From the NCBI RefSeq assembly GCF_027942865.1, contig NC_134520.1:37783181-37847180 (forward strand): a stretch of 64,000 bases of DNA, read 5' to 3'. The notes below the pieces were generated by a model. That model did not search any database, was not told the DNA's origin, and saw nothing but the letters and a program-made list of their open reading frames with translations. Made by a program: the position numbers and the translations under genes. Numbering within the stretch: position 1 is the first letter of the stretch; every line of letters starts with the position of its first letter. This document shows, piece after piece, positions 9,188-20,414 of the stretch. Origin of the DNA: Odontesthes bonariensis. Lineage: Eukaryota; Chordata; Actinopteri; Atheriniformes; Atherinopsidae.

Positions 9188-10877
9188 GGAACATTTAAAG
9201 ACACGTTCAATCTGCTTAAAAAGCACAATCATGCACCCAGATGAGCTGTAGCTTAATGTGTTTCATAATATCAAGATATTTACGATTGCTGTGAGATATA
9301 AGTGTCTCCTGTTTTAGAGTAAATCTCCATTAATATTATTTTAGTTGGGTTTGTTTTATTTCCTCCAACAACATCCCATAATGCTCATCTCACTGGCATC
9401 TTATTTTTGATAAGGCAGATGCTTGGTTTTCTTTTTTGTTTGGGTTAGAGCCATCATTTAGATTTGTGTTCCTCCACTTAAGTCTCTGAGGTTTGCAAAT
9501 CATTTCAGTGCCTTAGTGAAATGAGGATTGTGTTCATCAGTTCTCACACTTACTGTTAATCAGCTGACACAGTGGAAATGTGAACTTCCTGTCTGAGTTT
9601 GACGTAAATAAACATCTGTCAGAGAACAGCAGGAAGCACGAATACATTTAAATACACTGTGTTAATATTATGGAGTCATACGTAGTTAAAGATGTTCCAT
9701 GATCTTGGAACTCATAAAAACATGTTTTAGGTTTTTTAACTTCCAGTGGACATTTATTATGAGAAGTGAAAAATGACTAAGATGCTTACAGAAAGTCTGT
9801 GTGTGATGGGATTTAATTAAATTTGGATCAGTGACGTCGGTCATTGTGGGAAGTTAGAAAAACCGAGTCCGACTGTGTCAAAGCTGCAGCACCGAGGTCA
9901 AATAATACCAATAAAAATAGCTTTTAAATCCCATTTTACACCTGAGCTTTCCCAGATTGATACTTTAACAAAACTATTTTACACGTTTATTAAATCATTT
10001 AATTAAAAACAAACTTTTCTAAAATGTATAAACTGGTCTGTAGTCACTGAGTTTAAATATCCATCTAAATATTAACATAAGTGGCAGAAATCTGAAGAGG
10101 ATGATTCGTAATTTCCATCAAATTTTAATTGAAAAGGTTTAAATTGTGTAAATGGGATCTAAAAGGTGGGTTTGTGCTCATACTGAGATTAAATTGATCG
10201 TTTCATCCTTTTTAAAGGGTTTGCATTTAAATTCGTGAAAATACTTGAGAATGAATTAAACTGTTAAAATCAGTCGTGGATTTTGTGGTTGTTTTTGGTT
10301 TTACTGTTGATCTGAAGTGCTCAGAGCATTATACCTTATTGTTGATTATACAGTATATTTTACTCTTCTGCTCCATCATAAATGTACAAAAATGTAAAAT
10401 ATTCCTTTTTTTATCTTGCTGTTTGGTGCATCAAAAACATTGTGCGAAATCTTTTATATAATCAATATTTGGGTTTAGAATGAATGAATTACATCTGCTG
10501 CAGTTATCATTAGTATTCTCCATTATTGGAGCTGTTCTGTGCATTCCTGAACCCGACAACGGTGCCGATGGACTCATTGGTATTCGAGTGTTTAAGAATT
10601 AGGATTCAGAGTAGGAGGCTGTAGTAAAAGGAAGTGTTCAACATGGTTAGAGATGCTCCCTGTAAAAGGAAACCTGTTCAAACCTTCTATTAAAAACTGA
10701 TATTTTAAATGTAAACTCTGATGATCGCTGTCAGGACTCATTCTGGTGCACCAAAATAATTAAAATGTTAACTGATATGAACAACCTGCTCGTACTGCAG
10801 GATCCTGCTGGTGCTTGAAAACAGATTTTCTCCGATGTGACTTTATTTTATACGAACCTCTTCTTGTGTCTTTTCAG
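9188..10877. other. 3' UTR and intron/intergenic sequence between the two finger exons
   Basis: AT-rich sequence follows exon A. A plausible poly(A) signal, AATAAA, lies at about 9607. I searched this interval for a second copy of the LREF-type N-terminal exon and found none, which matters for how exon B is expressed. No RNA gene or transposon is recognisable here. Confidence 0.5.
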
Positions 10878-12331
10878 ACCTCCCACAGCAGCATGACTGC
10901 AAGGAGGAGGTTCGTGTTGACAAGCCGCTCTGTAACCAGAAGAGCTTCATTTTGGACCAGGGAGAACCAGAACCTCTTCACATTAAAGAGGAACAGGAGG
11001 AACTCTGCACTAGTCTGAAGGACGAGACCGACATTTCTATGGTGACAGTTAATTTTGGCGAAAGGGACCACAGTGAACCAGAACTAAATAGTGACAACCT
11101 CCTCATTCAGAACTCTCCTTTACCTAAGAGCCGATATCAGGAAAAAATAAAACATGAAGAGTCGGGACCATCTAGAGCTGGAGAGCTAGAGTCAAAGAGT
11201 AAACATCAAAGAAACAGAACTGACTTTGATAGTATGGACAACTCTCCCATGTTGGAGAGTCATTGTAATACTGATACAGATAAAAAGTCTGTAAAGTGTG
11301 ATGTGTGTGGAAAAGCTTTTAAGTACAAGTATCTCGTGAGAATACATAAAAGAATCCACACAGGCGAGAGGCCGTATTCCTGCAAAACTTGTGATAAAAG
11401 TTTCTCCCAACTTAGCAATTTCACATACCACATGAGAAGCCATGCAGGTGAAAAGCCTTATACCTGTAACACCTGTGGGAAAAGCTTCATTGCTAGTGGT
11501 CAGTTGACTGCTCATATGAGAACCCACACAGGTGAGAAGCCGTATACTTGTAACACTTGCGGGAGAAGTTTCAGTCAAAGTGGTAGTCTGACAGCCCACA
11601 TGAGAATTCACACAGGTGAGAGGCCGTATCCCTGCAAAATGTGCGGTAAAAGTTTCCAAAGAAATGATGACTTGTTGAGCCACATTAGAATTCACACAGG
11701 TGAGAGGCCGTATTCCTGTAAAACATGTGGTCAAAGTTTTAACAAAAGCTGTAATTTGACTGTCCACATGAGAACTCACACAGGTGAGAGGCCATATCCC
11801 TGCAAAATATGCGGTAAAAGTTTCAAAAGAAGCGATGACTTGTTGAGCCACATCAGAACCCACACGGGTGAGAAGCCGTATTCTTGCAAAACATGTGGGA
11901 AAAGTTTCACCAAACGCTACCATTTGACTGCCCACATAAGAACTCACACAGGTGAGAGACCTTATTTCTGTGAAAGGTGCGGTAAAAGTTTCACAAGAAG
12001 TGATGACCTGTTAACGCACAGTAGAACTCACACAGGTGAGAGACCGTATTCGTGCAAGATGTGTGATAAAACCTTCACCCAAAGCTGTCATTTGGCTGTT
12101 CACATGAGAACTCACACGGGTGAGAAGCCCTATTCCTGTAACACCTGTGGTAAATGTTTTTCTGAAAATCGTATTTTAACCGTCCACATGAGAACTCACA
12201 CAGGTGAGAGGCCGTATTCCTGTAAAACATGCGGGAAAAGTTTCACCCAAAGTAGCAATTTGAGTGTCCACATGAGAATTCATGCAGGTGAGAAACTTCT
12301 CCCTAACAATGACGTGTTAGACGATGTTTAA
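10878..12331 (+). CDS. C2H2 zinc-finger exon B (twelve fingers)
   Basis: The exon begins after the acceptor CTTTTCAG|AC with [20 protein letters not shown], in the same phase as exon A. It has an acidic linker ([27 protein letters not shown]) and then twelve C2H2 fingers (about 11297-12285), ending at TAA 12329-12331. Linkers are canonical TGEKP/TGERP. Fingers 5, 7 and 9 share an R-S/N-D-D-L helix pattern (QRNDDL, KRSDDL, TRSDDL), alternating with differently specified fingers, which suggests pairwise duplication. The open frame has no ATG near its upstream end and no N-terminal exon of its own is visible. It is therefore either an alternative terminal exon of the 5538 gene or a tandem duplicate that lost its first exon. 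Likely a nuclear DNA-binding protein. Confidence 0.85.
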
Positions 12332-12883
12332 GACTCATCAGCTCATCCATGTAATGTACTCTGTCTTGTTAATTATAAGAAAGCTGAAGTGTTTTTTGTT
12401 GGATATGAAATAGAAGCCTTAAATATTTATGAATGTCTCCAACGTTTTTTTACAGTTGAAATGGAATGTTTTTTGACTATGTTGTAATGCCTTCAGTGCA
12501 AAAAGCATGATGATGGACAGCTTGTATTGTCTGTTTCTGTATCACCTTTGTTTTTTTTTTATAAAACCGGAGCTTTATTTTCTTTCTTGCTAAACTAACC
12601 CAGTTTTCCGTCTCAGCTTCATTAACTTAATTATCTGATTTTTGCATATTCTTTTCATGCCTTAGTTGTGACGATTGTTTATCATTCTTGCTCTTTTAAT
12701 TGAATTAAATTAAACTCAGTTTTATTTTTATCGCGCCAAATTACAGCAAATGTCATCTCAAGACACTTCAATAATTTGACTCAGAGGACGGCTACCTAAA
12801 TTCTACTCCAGTAAAACTTGGCTCTCTTGTTTACAGCACTATAGTTTCAATGCGTACAACACTGGACAATGTTGCCCCTTTAC
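12332..12883. other. 3' flank of exon B with a reversed L2 tail fragment
   Basis: The first 380 bases are AT-rich 3' UTR-like sequence. At about 12715-12780, AATGTCATCTCAAGACACTT and neighbouring bases are the reverse complement of the L2-type tail seen at 25250-25310. From about 12790 to 12883 the sequence may be part of the old L2 interrupted by the Kolobok-like element; it ends GCCCCTTTACTTAA. Confidence 0.5.
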
Positions 12884-13105
12884 TTAAAGGCCAACTTCCA
12901 TCGTCATTTCATTAATACTGCTGTGTTCACCATTGTTACTGAATGCATTAGGCGTCGGTTCTGTTTAAAAAAACGTTATGGTTGCTTTGTTTCAAGCTGT
13001 TTTTGTGGGCAGGAAGAATGGCTTGATGACAAACGACAAGGTTTTCCGGTCCTTCTCATGCATATCCGTGACGCGATAATGAGGCGTCTCTGATTGGCTC
13101 CCTCC

Positions 13106-15138
13106 CAGGGTGGCCGCGGGTCCTTAAAAAGTCTTAAAAAGTCGTAAATCAATTTTCCTGAAAATAAGACCTTAAAAAGTGTTAAATTGTCTTAAATTCA
13201 GATTGCATGGGTCTTAAATATTTGTGTATTTTTCTTTTTGCTCTAAAGGAACAGTATTTTATTATTATTTTTTTATATATATATTTACTTGATTTTATAA
13301 GCATTTGTTCATGGGACTTAAATGTTCTGAAAATATTGTAATAAATTTAATTTAGGACAGTGATGACATTTTTGTGATCTTTTCGCATGACACACATTTA
13401 GTCGATGTTCTTAAAGTCAACCGTCATTTGTCATTATACCATACTGTCAGTGTGTTTACTTGGTATTTCCATTGTACGTTTGGTCTTAAATTTCATTTAG
13501 AAGTGGTATTACAGGCATGCAAACTGGTAAGGGGTGAAAAAGGTGACAAGGGTACACGGACACACGGCACGCGCGGAAAAGCGGAAACATGAGACGCATT
13601 AAGTTGTAAATTATACAAAATATATATTATGTCCCATTTGCATTAAGTAGAGAACAGCTGTGCAGCATAAAAGATGAATTTATAGGTACAGTAGGCCTAT
13701 CAATTGCATTTACTGTACTATTATGTGTTTGATATATAACATCACAGGTCTTCAAAAACATTTAACTGTAGTATCATACATTTAATTACATTAAATTTAA
13801 CGAAAAAGTTAGTCCCATGGTCCTTAAATGGATACTACAAGTATGTAGGATTAAAAGTTTAATTAATTACTGCCCCAAGACAGCCTATGCTTAGTAATAG
13901 CCTGAACGATAACTCTCCCGACCACTTTCGCGGTCCGCTGTCATTAAACCATTAAAGTGAACGTTTGGCATGCCGAGCCAAACGAGCTCCACGGGAAAAA
14001 CTTATATCAGCAATTCACTTGACGTACCGCCAGAGACAAATTTGTATCGACAGCTGGCACTCTAACATGAAAAACATTCTCGCGGCAAGCTTAGTTAAAC
14101 GGCATTTTTTCATGACAGTGTAAGTTTTGAGACATGCATGCCACGAGCACTACGTAATCCTACATTGTGCCCCTTTTAACTTCGATTGATGGTGCATCAT
14201 ACTGGATGAACACGAGTGCACCTGTAGGCTGTCATCATCAACGGGGGTGTGGGCGAACAGCGAGGGGATGGGGGTCGCACTCTCAAATACGACCTGTGGC
14301 AGAGCTCTCCGGACTCTGCATTGATAAACTCACGACGAATGAAACGACCTCCTCAAATGGGCAAAATGTTCCCTTTCCGTGATTATCGGAGGGTATTATA
14401 AAGGGGCATACCTCGTTAAAAAGCCAAGTCCGGCGACAATTAAGGTCTCCATTGACGTAGGCTAAAAGTATTAGCAAAGCCCTGAACTTGTGTGGAAGGC
14501 GCTAGTTAGCCACTCTACAGTTACCTCGAGTAGCACTAACACAAACAGCGTTCTGTGAGGCGGTGAAATATCGAGGAATTGTAGACTATTTCAAGTCTGT
14601 TATCAAGACATTTAGCTGACACTTGTATCAAAGACACTATTAAAAGCACATTAATTGATCTAACGACACAATTCGTTATGAAGACTATTTCAGGACATCA
14701 GTCAAATTGTAGCATTTTAGCGTCAAAGTTAACAACTGTAAACATTAATCCCTACCTGTCCTTGTCGCAATTTCCACCGTGTGGGGTCGGGGTGGGGGTG
14801 GGGGGGTGGGGGTGAATAGGGGTTCGCCCTCCTCACTTCTGATTGGTGATAGTGCTTCTCTCACACGCCACTCTTGTCAGTCATTTGTTGTCACGAGAAG
14901 AGAGCGGCGGTGATAGGTCTAGTGTTGTTTTGAGGTTCACAGTTCCACTCGCTAGTTGACATGCTCACCCCCCCCTCCCCCCCATTTTTTTTTCTCCTCG
15001 GATCTACGCGATTCAGAAGAATGACCCATTTTGATTTCAAAACGGCGAATTTCGCCGAAAGGTGGCAAGTTTGCATGCCTGTATTAAAAGGTCTTAAAAA
15101 GTCTTAAATTGAACTTGTTTATACCTGTATACACCCTG
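13106..15138. mobile_element. hAT-type element nested in the Kolobok-like element
   Basis: The left end CAGGGTGGCCGCGGGT and the reverse complement of the right end, CAGGGTGTATACAGGT, match at 12 of 16 positions and have the CAGGG start typical of hAT termini. Flanks TCCCTCCC (13099-13106) and GCCCTCCC (15138-15145) agree at seven of eight positions, consistent with an 8-bp duplication; the exact border shifts by one base. GTCTTAAAAAGTCTTAAA repeats lie inside both ends. No transposase frame is recognisable, and G-rich (14780-14812) and C-rich (14968-14984) runs lie near the right side. Non-autonomous. Confidence 0.6.
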
Positions 15139-15273
15139 CCCTCCCATGAATGAATGAATGAACCCCCCTCCTCCCTGCTCTGTGTGTATCCGAGAGCAGC
15201 AATCAGCTGATAGCTCGCTCTAACTATGCTACTCGAGTTTCGCCGCTTGTTTTGAAAACTTTTGGAGAAAAAA

Positions 15274-15384
15274 CATGTCTTCTGAAATACAGCCGTACAT
15301 CTATGACCCTGAATCAGAGGACGAAGGGGAAGTCGAGGAGGAACAACCGGTTGCTCTTCGTTTATCAATGAGCGTTTCTGACTG
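15274..15384 (+). CDS. P2X7-C-terminal-like protein of the transposon, first exon
   Basis: The ATG at 15274 opens MSSEIQPYIYDPESEDEGEV, an acidic start typical of a fish transposon-associated family that carries a domain like the cytoplasmic C-terminus of P2X7 receptors. The donor ACTG|GTAATA leaves two bases (TG), which the exon at 15710 completes to a tryptophan codon. The upstream 130 bp, next to the left part of the Kolobok-like element, would hold its promoter. It is not a host P2X receptor: there are no membrane segments. Confidence 0.6.
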
Positions 15385-15709
15385 GTAATATTTGCACCTC
15401 AAAAGTTTCTTGTCTATCGTTATGCTTAGCGTTTTAACAATTGCTGCTTTTTAAATAATAATAGACAAATGTTTTGACCGAGGGCTGATACTTTACGCTG
15501 TTAGTCTTTGCAATCTTTCAGTTTGTTGATTTTATTAGCCTACTTTGCCAGAAAGGCTCATCTTCCTGCTAAATTCCTCAGCTAAACTAGCATGCCAATC
15601 TACACATTGAATATCAGATAACAGTTCACTTACCAACACAGAATGATCATTCGGTAATAGTATTTCCAATATGAGATATAAATGGTCTAATACGAGTAAT
15701 GCTTGTTAG

Positions 15710-15780
15710 GTGCACTTGCGGGAACTGTGAAAAAATGTCCACGGAAGAAGAGAATGTTTGCTGCCGGGAGATTCCCCAGG
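15710..15780 (+). CDS. P2X7-C-terminal-like protein, second exon (cysteine motif)
   Basis: After the acceptor TTGTTAG, the joined frame reads WCTCGNCEKMSTEEENVCC followed by REIPQ. The cysteine-cluster pattern (CxCxxC, then a CC pair) is the hallmark of the zinc-binding P2X7 C-terminal-like domain. A consensus donor follows (CCCCAG|GTATGT). Later exons expected for the rest of the domain are not recognisable in 15781-16070, where a different repeat lies. The gene is therefore truncated. Confidence 0.6.
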
Positions 15781-15814
15781 TATGTAGACTTTCGCATCTG
15801 TGGATTAAAGCTTG

Positions 15815-15995
15815 CTTACTATGGTAACTGACCTAGAGGTTAAGTTACCTCTCTTTGTGAAACAGGCTAGAGTTACCCCTCTTTCTCTGGGTTTAGTTAC
15901 CTCCCTTTGTGAAACGGAAAACTCAGTTTCCCTCATTTCAGGGTTAATCTACTCAGAGTTTTCACTAAACCTGCTTCGTGAAACGGACCTCTGTA
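15815..15995. repeat. Unclassified internal repeat rich in GTGAAAC motifs
   Basis: GTTACCTCTCTTTGTGAAAC, GTTACCTCCCTTTGTGAAAC and CTGCTTCGTGAAACGGACC recur at about 60-90 base spacing. This resembles degenerate MITE-like dispersed sequence in fish. It sits where the coding part of the Kolobok-like element would be expected. Confidence 0.4.
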
Positions 15996-16071
15996 CCCAT
16001 AACACAGGCTGCCACGGAATGAAATTAACATGCTGGGTTTGTAACAAAAACTTGGATGCAAAAGTTAACAA

Positions 16072-16359
16072 TCAACGACTTGCCGCCTGTGGGCTGGTGC
16101 CTGTTCTTCGTGATGGTATAGACCCAGGTCGTAGAAACAACTTTGTAGCAAAACCCCTGCTGTACTCGCCCAAGTTTTTGAAGTCGCTGTCCAGGAAATG
16201 TGTGGAACACAACACTAGCGTCTTGTTAAACTTAATTTGTTGTGATGTTCCGTAAATGAACTCCAGCCATCTCTTTCTATCATCCTCATTCTTGGGCAAC
16301 ATATGCATCGACGATGCCTGATTGCCACAGATCGCACACGTACGAGTATGTTCCGCCAT
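16072..16359 (-). CDS. THAP-domain ORF of the Kolobok-like element (partial)
   Basis: The minus-strand start at 16359 gives MAEHTRTCAICGNQASSMHM, then the conserved proline/tryptophan region (MLPKNEDDRKRWLEFIYG), CSTHFLDSDFKN and a closing LRPGSIPSR. This is the C2CH zinc-coordinating pattern of a THAP domain (CAIC ... CSTH), which binds DNA at transposon ends. Only about 95 residues are present and no catalytic DDE region follows, so it is a truncated transposase or an exon whose partners were deleted. Its location just inside the right terminal repeat supports a transposon origin rather than a host THAP gene. Confidence 0.7.
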   Translation of the reverse strand: MAEHTRTCAICGNQASSMHMLPKNEDDRKRWLEFIYGTSQQIKFNKTLVLCSTHFLDSDFKNLGEYSRGFATKLFLRPGSIPSRRTGTSPQAASR

Positions 16360-16826
16360 GCTAATAAAAAGTTAGCTGATTAGCTTCTCAACTCCGCAGG
16401 CAGCGAGTTGCGTGTCTTCACTAGTACCTGTACTTATCCATTCCGTCCGAGGGGGGCGGGTTTCCATGGGCGGGCATAATCCCAAGTGGGCAACGTCTTT
16501 TTTCAGTGTGACGTAGAATGTACAGGCTTTTCTGATTCGCTCCTGGCTCTGCATTGTTTATGTAAATTTGGGAAAACAGCCTGTGGAGGTGACGCAACAC
16601 TTGGAAGCCTAGTATGTGTATATAACTAGGGGTGACCCTCCCTTTTTCAGAAGGAGCGAGTAAAACCATTTTTTAGTGAAAGTTGGCCTTTAAAAAAACC
16701 TACTCTTGACTCAGAAGTGTTAGCTCATTATAGAGTGTGAGTGTGTGATGGCGCCAGTTTGTTTGGCGATTCGTCTTCCTCGGGCGCTCTGTTTGATGTT
16801 TGCTGCAGCCCTGATCATTTTCGGAT

Positions 16827-18638
16827 GTGTCTGCTCTACTCCACTACGACCATCAAGCCTTGCTTTACATCCGCGACCAAATTCTCCGTGAGGCTTCAAC
16901 AGCAAGATCCGAACCAGGAAATTGGATTACACCACCCCCTCCAGTACTGACAGGTATCCCAGCTTACCTGCGTCGTTCGCCCGCAGCCCGACCACGGAAG
17001 AAGCGCTCCAGGAGACGTGGTAGGAGAGGAGGCCTGCTGGTGAAACTCAAGATCCATCTACTCCCAGGCTGAACTGCTGCCCGGCGTCTAGAGCGATGGC
17101 TCCATCCTGTCTCGCCTGCTACTCCTGTTGAAGCCTTCCCTGACTGTGATGCTGGTATATTGCCTCGTCCGCTGTTGTTCCCTGCCCCGCAAGCCGTCCC
17201 GACAGCGCTGTCTGGACCACATCGTCCTCAAATCCCCACTCGCTGGCGTTCCATGCGTAGGTGCAGCCGTGGCGCAGATCTCTCTAGCCTTCGCCCGCTG
17301 AAGCGCACTGGACCGTCGGCTAGCGGCGAGCTAACCCTCCAGATGGCCCTGTTAAACGTACGGTCCCTGGCGAACAAAACTTTCATGCTCAACGACTTTT
17401 TTATCTCTCGGGAACTGGACTTTCTGTTTCTGTGTGAGACCTGGGTCTCTACCGGCGAAAACTTGCCGTTCTCTGAACTCTGTCCACCGGACTGCAACTT
17501 CTTCAATTCCCCCCGCACTACTGGACGAGGCGGAGGTGTTGCCTCTGTTTACAAACGGCCTTTTCACTGTCGGCAGATTCCACACCCTGGCTTTGCTAGC
17601 TTTGAGCTGCAGCTGTTTGAAATAATTTTATCTTTCCCCATTTTGTGTGCAGTTGTATATCGCCCTCCTAAATTCAACAAAGACTTCATCCATGACTTTG
17701 CGGACTTTCTGTCTGGGATTATGGTAAAATATGATCACATAACAATATGTGGTGATTTTAATGTTCATGCTTGTTGTGAGTCGCATCCTCTGTCCCGGGA
17801 CTTTCTGAACCTCCTCGACTCTTTTAGTCTTAACCAAGCTGTCACCGGCCCAACACATGAAAAGGGTCACACTCTGGATCTTGTGCTATCCTATGGTGTT
17901 TCTGTCAACATAAGCGAAATCTGTGCAATGTCTTTCTCTGATCATTCCCCAATTCTGTTCACTGTGTCAGTCCCACATTCAGGTATTTCCCCTAGTAGTT
18001 CCAAACGGGTCTCGCGCATGCTAAACGCGTCCTCGGCTGGGCAATTTTCAGCCGCCTTTAATGACTCCCCCTTGTGTAGCCCGTCATTGGGCCTTAGAGC
18101 TGACCTTACTGCTGATGAGCTCCTCTCCATGTTCTCATCAGCCTGCACTGGCATTCTGGATTCCATCGCCCCTCTCAAGCCCAAACGCACAAAAGCACAG
18201 CCTACACCTTGGCTCAACGATGAAACACGTGACCTTAGACGCGCGTGTAGACAGGCTGAGCGCAAATGGAAAAAGGACCGCCTCCACGTGTCCCTCCAAA
18301 TCCTCCGTAGCTGCTTGGCGGATTACCACCAATGCGTCAAAACCGACAAATCCCAGTACTTCTCCACCCTGGTTTCCAACAGCAGTCACAAACCCCAGGT
18401 TCTTTTCAATACTTTAAATTCTCTCATTAATCCCCGTAATGCTTCCCCTGTTGTGCCCTCACCTGCCCTCTGTGATAGCTTTCAAAAATTCTTCATTGAC
18501 AAGATTGGAGCACTGAGGCCTTCTGACACCTCTACCTCCCTACCCCCCTACCCCCCCCACCCCACCCTCCGCCAGCCGTCCTCGAGCAGTTCGAGCCCTC
18601 TTCACTGTCCTCCCTCTCCGCTGCAGTCAGACATCTGA
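16827..18638 (+). pseudogene. L2-type LINE ORF, N-terminal basic region and endonuclease
   Basis: The frame starts around 16827 (MSALLHYDHQALLYIRDQIL), runs through a basic arginine stretch (RPRKKRSRRRGRRGGLL), meets one TGA at 17070-17072 and continues in the same frame. The endonuclease shows LLNVRSLANK (about 17351), FLCETWVS with the catalytic glutamate (about 17428), GRGGGVASVYK, VYRPPK, ICGDFNVHA (about 17747, catalytic D and N) and FSDHSPILF (about 17935, catalytic DH). This enzyme nicks target DNA to prime reverse transcription. The frame ends at 18638, after slipping in the polycytosine tract relative to the downstream RT. Confidence 0.85.
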
Positions 18639-18706
18639 AGCCCTCCAACTGCCCCTCTGACTGTCTACCGCCCCGCCTTTTCAAGGATGCCTCCGTTTTT
18701 GTCACA

Positions 18707-20149
18707 GTGGCCCCCTTCCTTCTACTGTTCCTCAACGTCATCCTGTCCTCTGGTTGCGTCCCAGCTGCCTTCAAGCATGCCGTGGTGCAGCCATTACTAA
18801 AGAAGCCAAATCTCGACCCCTCTATTCTGCCAAATTTCAGGCCTATCTCAAAACTGCCTTTCCTGTCTAAAGTCCTCGAGCGTGTAGTTTATGTCCAGTT
18901 GCAAGCCTTCCTAACCACAAACTCCATCTTCGAGAAATTCCAGTCTGGTTTCAGAACAGCCCACAGCACAGAGACTGCTCTCCTGAGAGTGCTAAATGAC
19001 CTGCTCCTAGCTGCTGACGGAGGTTGCCCTGTGATACTTGTGCTGCTAGACCTTACAGCCGCCTTTGACACGGTGGATCACAGGATCTTGCTGTCTCGGC
19101 TTGAGCACCGTATAGGCATCAAAGGTACAGCCCTGAAACTCTTCCAGTCGTACCTGGCCGACAGGACCTTTTCTGTCCAGCTCGGAGACTTTGTCTCTTC
19201 TGTTGCCCCCCTAACCTGCGGGGTCCCTCAAGGCTCCATACTAGGTCCCATCCTGTTTCTGCTATACATCCTACCCTTAGGGGAAATCCTGATCAGACAT
19301 AACATCTCCTTCCACTGCTTTGCTGATGACGTTCAGCTATATCTCCCCCTAAAGGCTGATGGGCAGGCCGCGATCCATTCTTTAGTTGACTGTCTGGCAG
19401 ACATTAAGTCATGGATGAGTGCCAACTTCCTCAACCTAAACGAGCAGAAGACTGAGATTATTGTCTTTGGCAATCCTCCCCCGGCTTTCTCCACCGATGC
19501 CCTGGGCCCTCTCGCCTCGAACATCAGGCCTTCTGTCAGAAATCTGGGCGTTATTTTCGACAGTGCCTTCAAATTCAATAAACAGGTTAGTGCAGTGGTT
19601 AGGAAAAGCTTTTTCCATCTAAGAACCATAGCAAAGATCAAAGCATACCTGCCCCAGAGTGCTCTTGAGAGAACCATCCATGCCTTCATCTCTTCCCAAC
19701 TGGACTACTGCAATGCCCTTTACACTGGCATCGACAAATCCCAAATCCACCGTCTGCAGCTGGTTCAAAACTCTGCTGCCCGTCTCCTCACCCGCACTAA
19801 AAAACGTGAACACATCACCCCGGTCCTTGCATCACTCCACTGGCTCCCTATTCACTTCCGTATCAATTTCAAACTGCTACTCATAGTCCACAAATCCCTC
19901 CATGGCTTGGCCCCCTCATATCTGTCCGACCTCCTCCACCGTCACATCCCCCCTAGAGCACTTCGTTCAGCCGACCAACTGCTTCTGGAAGTGCCTAGGT
20001 TCAGGCTAAAATCAAAAGGAGACAGAGCCTTTGCCATAGTGGCCCCCACTCTCTGGAACCGTCTCCCCCTCCACATCCGCGCAGCCGATTTGGTAGATAG
20101 TTTTAAATCCGTGATAAAAACCCACCTTTTTAAACTGGCCTTTAGTTAG
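18707..20149 (+). pseudogene. L2-type LINE reverse transcriptase
   Basis: This 480-codon frame continues the LINE in a shifted frame; true homology begins upstream near 18580 (LEQFEPSSLSSLSAAVRHLK). RT motifs in order: [60 protein letters not shown] (catalytic aspartate), CGVPQGSILGPILFLLY, HCFADDVQLYL (catalytic DD pair), LNLNEQKTEIIVFG, LGVIFDSAFKF. The L2-typical C-terminus follows, with SLHWLPIHFRINFKLLL and APTLWNRLPLHIR. All catalytic residues are present. Loss of frame with the endonuclease part makes this copy probably inactive unless the C-tract shift is polymorphic. Confidence 0.85.
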
Positions 20150-20414
20150 GGTCCTCCCTTGTTTTTAAACACTTGTATAAAGTGTCCCCTGGTTGCCTTA
20201 TTAAATGTTTTTTCTTTTCCTTTTTCATATTTTAAATCTCCACCAGTCACTGTTCTCTAGCTCTTTTTATCTATTATTTGATATTTTCTTTTGTTTCTTT
20301 TTCTTTTCCTCCATGCATTTTTTAGCTCTTTTTTTGACTGTAAAGCACTTTGGTGCGGCTCTGCCACTTGTAAATGTGCTATAAAAATAAACATTTACTT
20401 ACTTACTTACTTAA

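Larger units (their letters stand above)
12888..16689. mobile_element. Kolobok-like DNA transposon remnant flanked by TTAA
   Basis: TTAA at 12884-12887 and 16690-16693 flank matching inverted termini. The left end reads AGGCCAACTTCCA and the reverse complement of the right end reads AGGCCAACTTTCA (12 of 13). A TTAA target and a THAP-domain ORF are both known features of the Kolobok superfamily. The element carries a THAP ORF starting about 330 bp inside the right end on the minus strand. Near its left end are exons of a P2X7-C-terminal-like protein on the plus strand. A 2-kb hAT (13106-15138) is inserted inside it. Without the hAT it is about 1.8 kb, so much of the transposase is deleted and this copy is non-autonomous. 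Superfamily assignment is an inference from TSD plus THAP. Confidence 0.65.
16733..20414 (+). mobile_element. Nearly complete L2-type (Maui-like) LINE
   Basis: About 3.7 kb with a basic N-terminal region, an apurinic endonuclease, a reverse transcriptase, a 3' end (TAAAGCACTTTGGTGCGG ... ATGTGCTATAAAAATAAA) and a tail of ACTT repeats (20393-20414). Only one in-frame TGA (17070-17072) and one frameshift in a C-rich tract (18541-18570) interrupt the coding region. It is inserted inside an older, related L2: the older reading frame can be followed on both sides (16694-16732 and from 20415). Confidence 0.85.

Noticed and set aside
14167..14477. Small frames in the hAT element (71 and 64 codons)
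   Set aside because: No BED or hAT dimerisation motif, and no similarity I can name; random open frames.
16072..16359. Host THAP gene
   Set aside because: The ORF is short, lacks downstream exons and lies just inside a TTAA-flanked terminal repeat, so a transposon origin is more likely.
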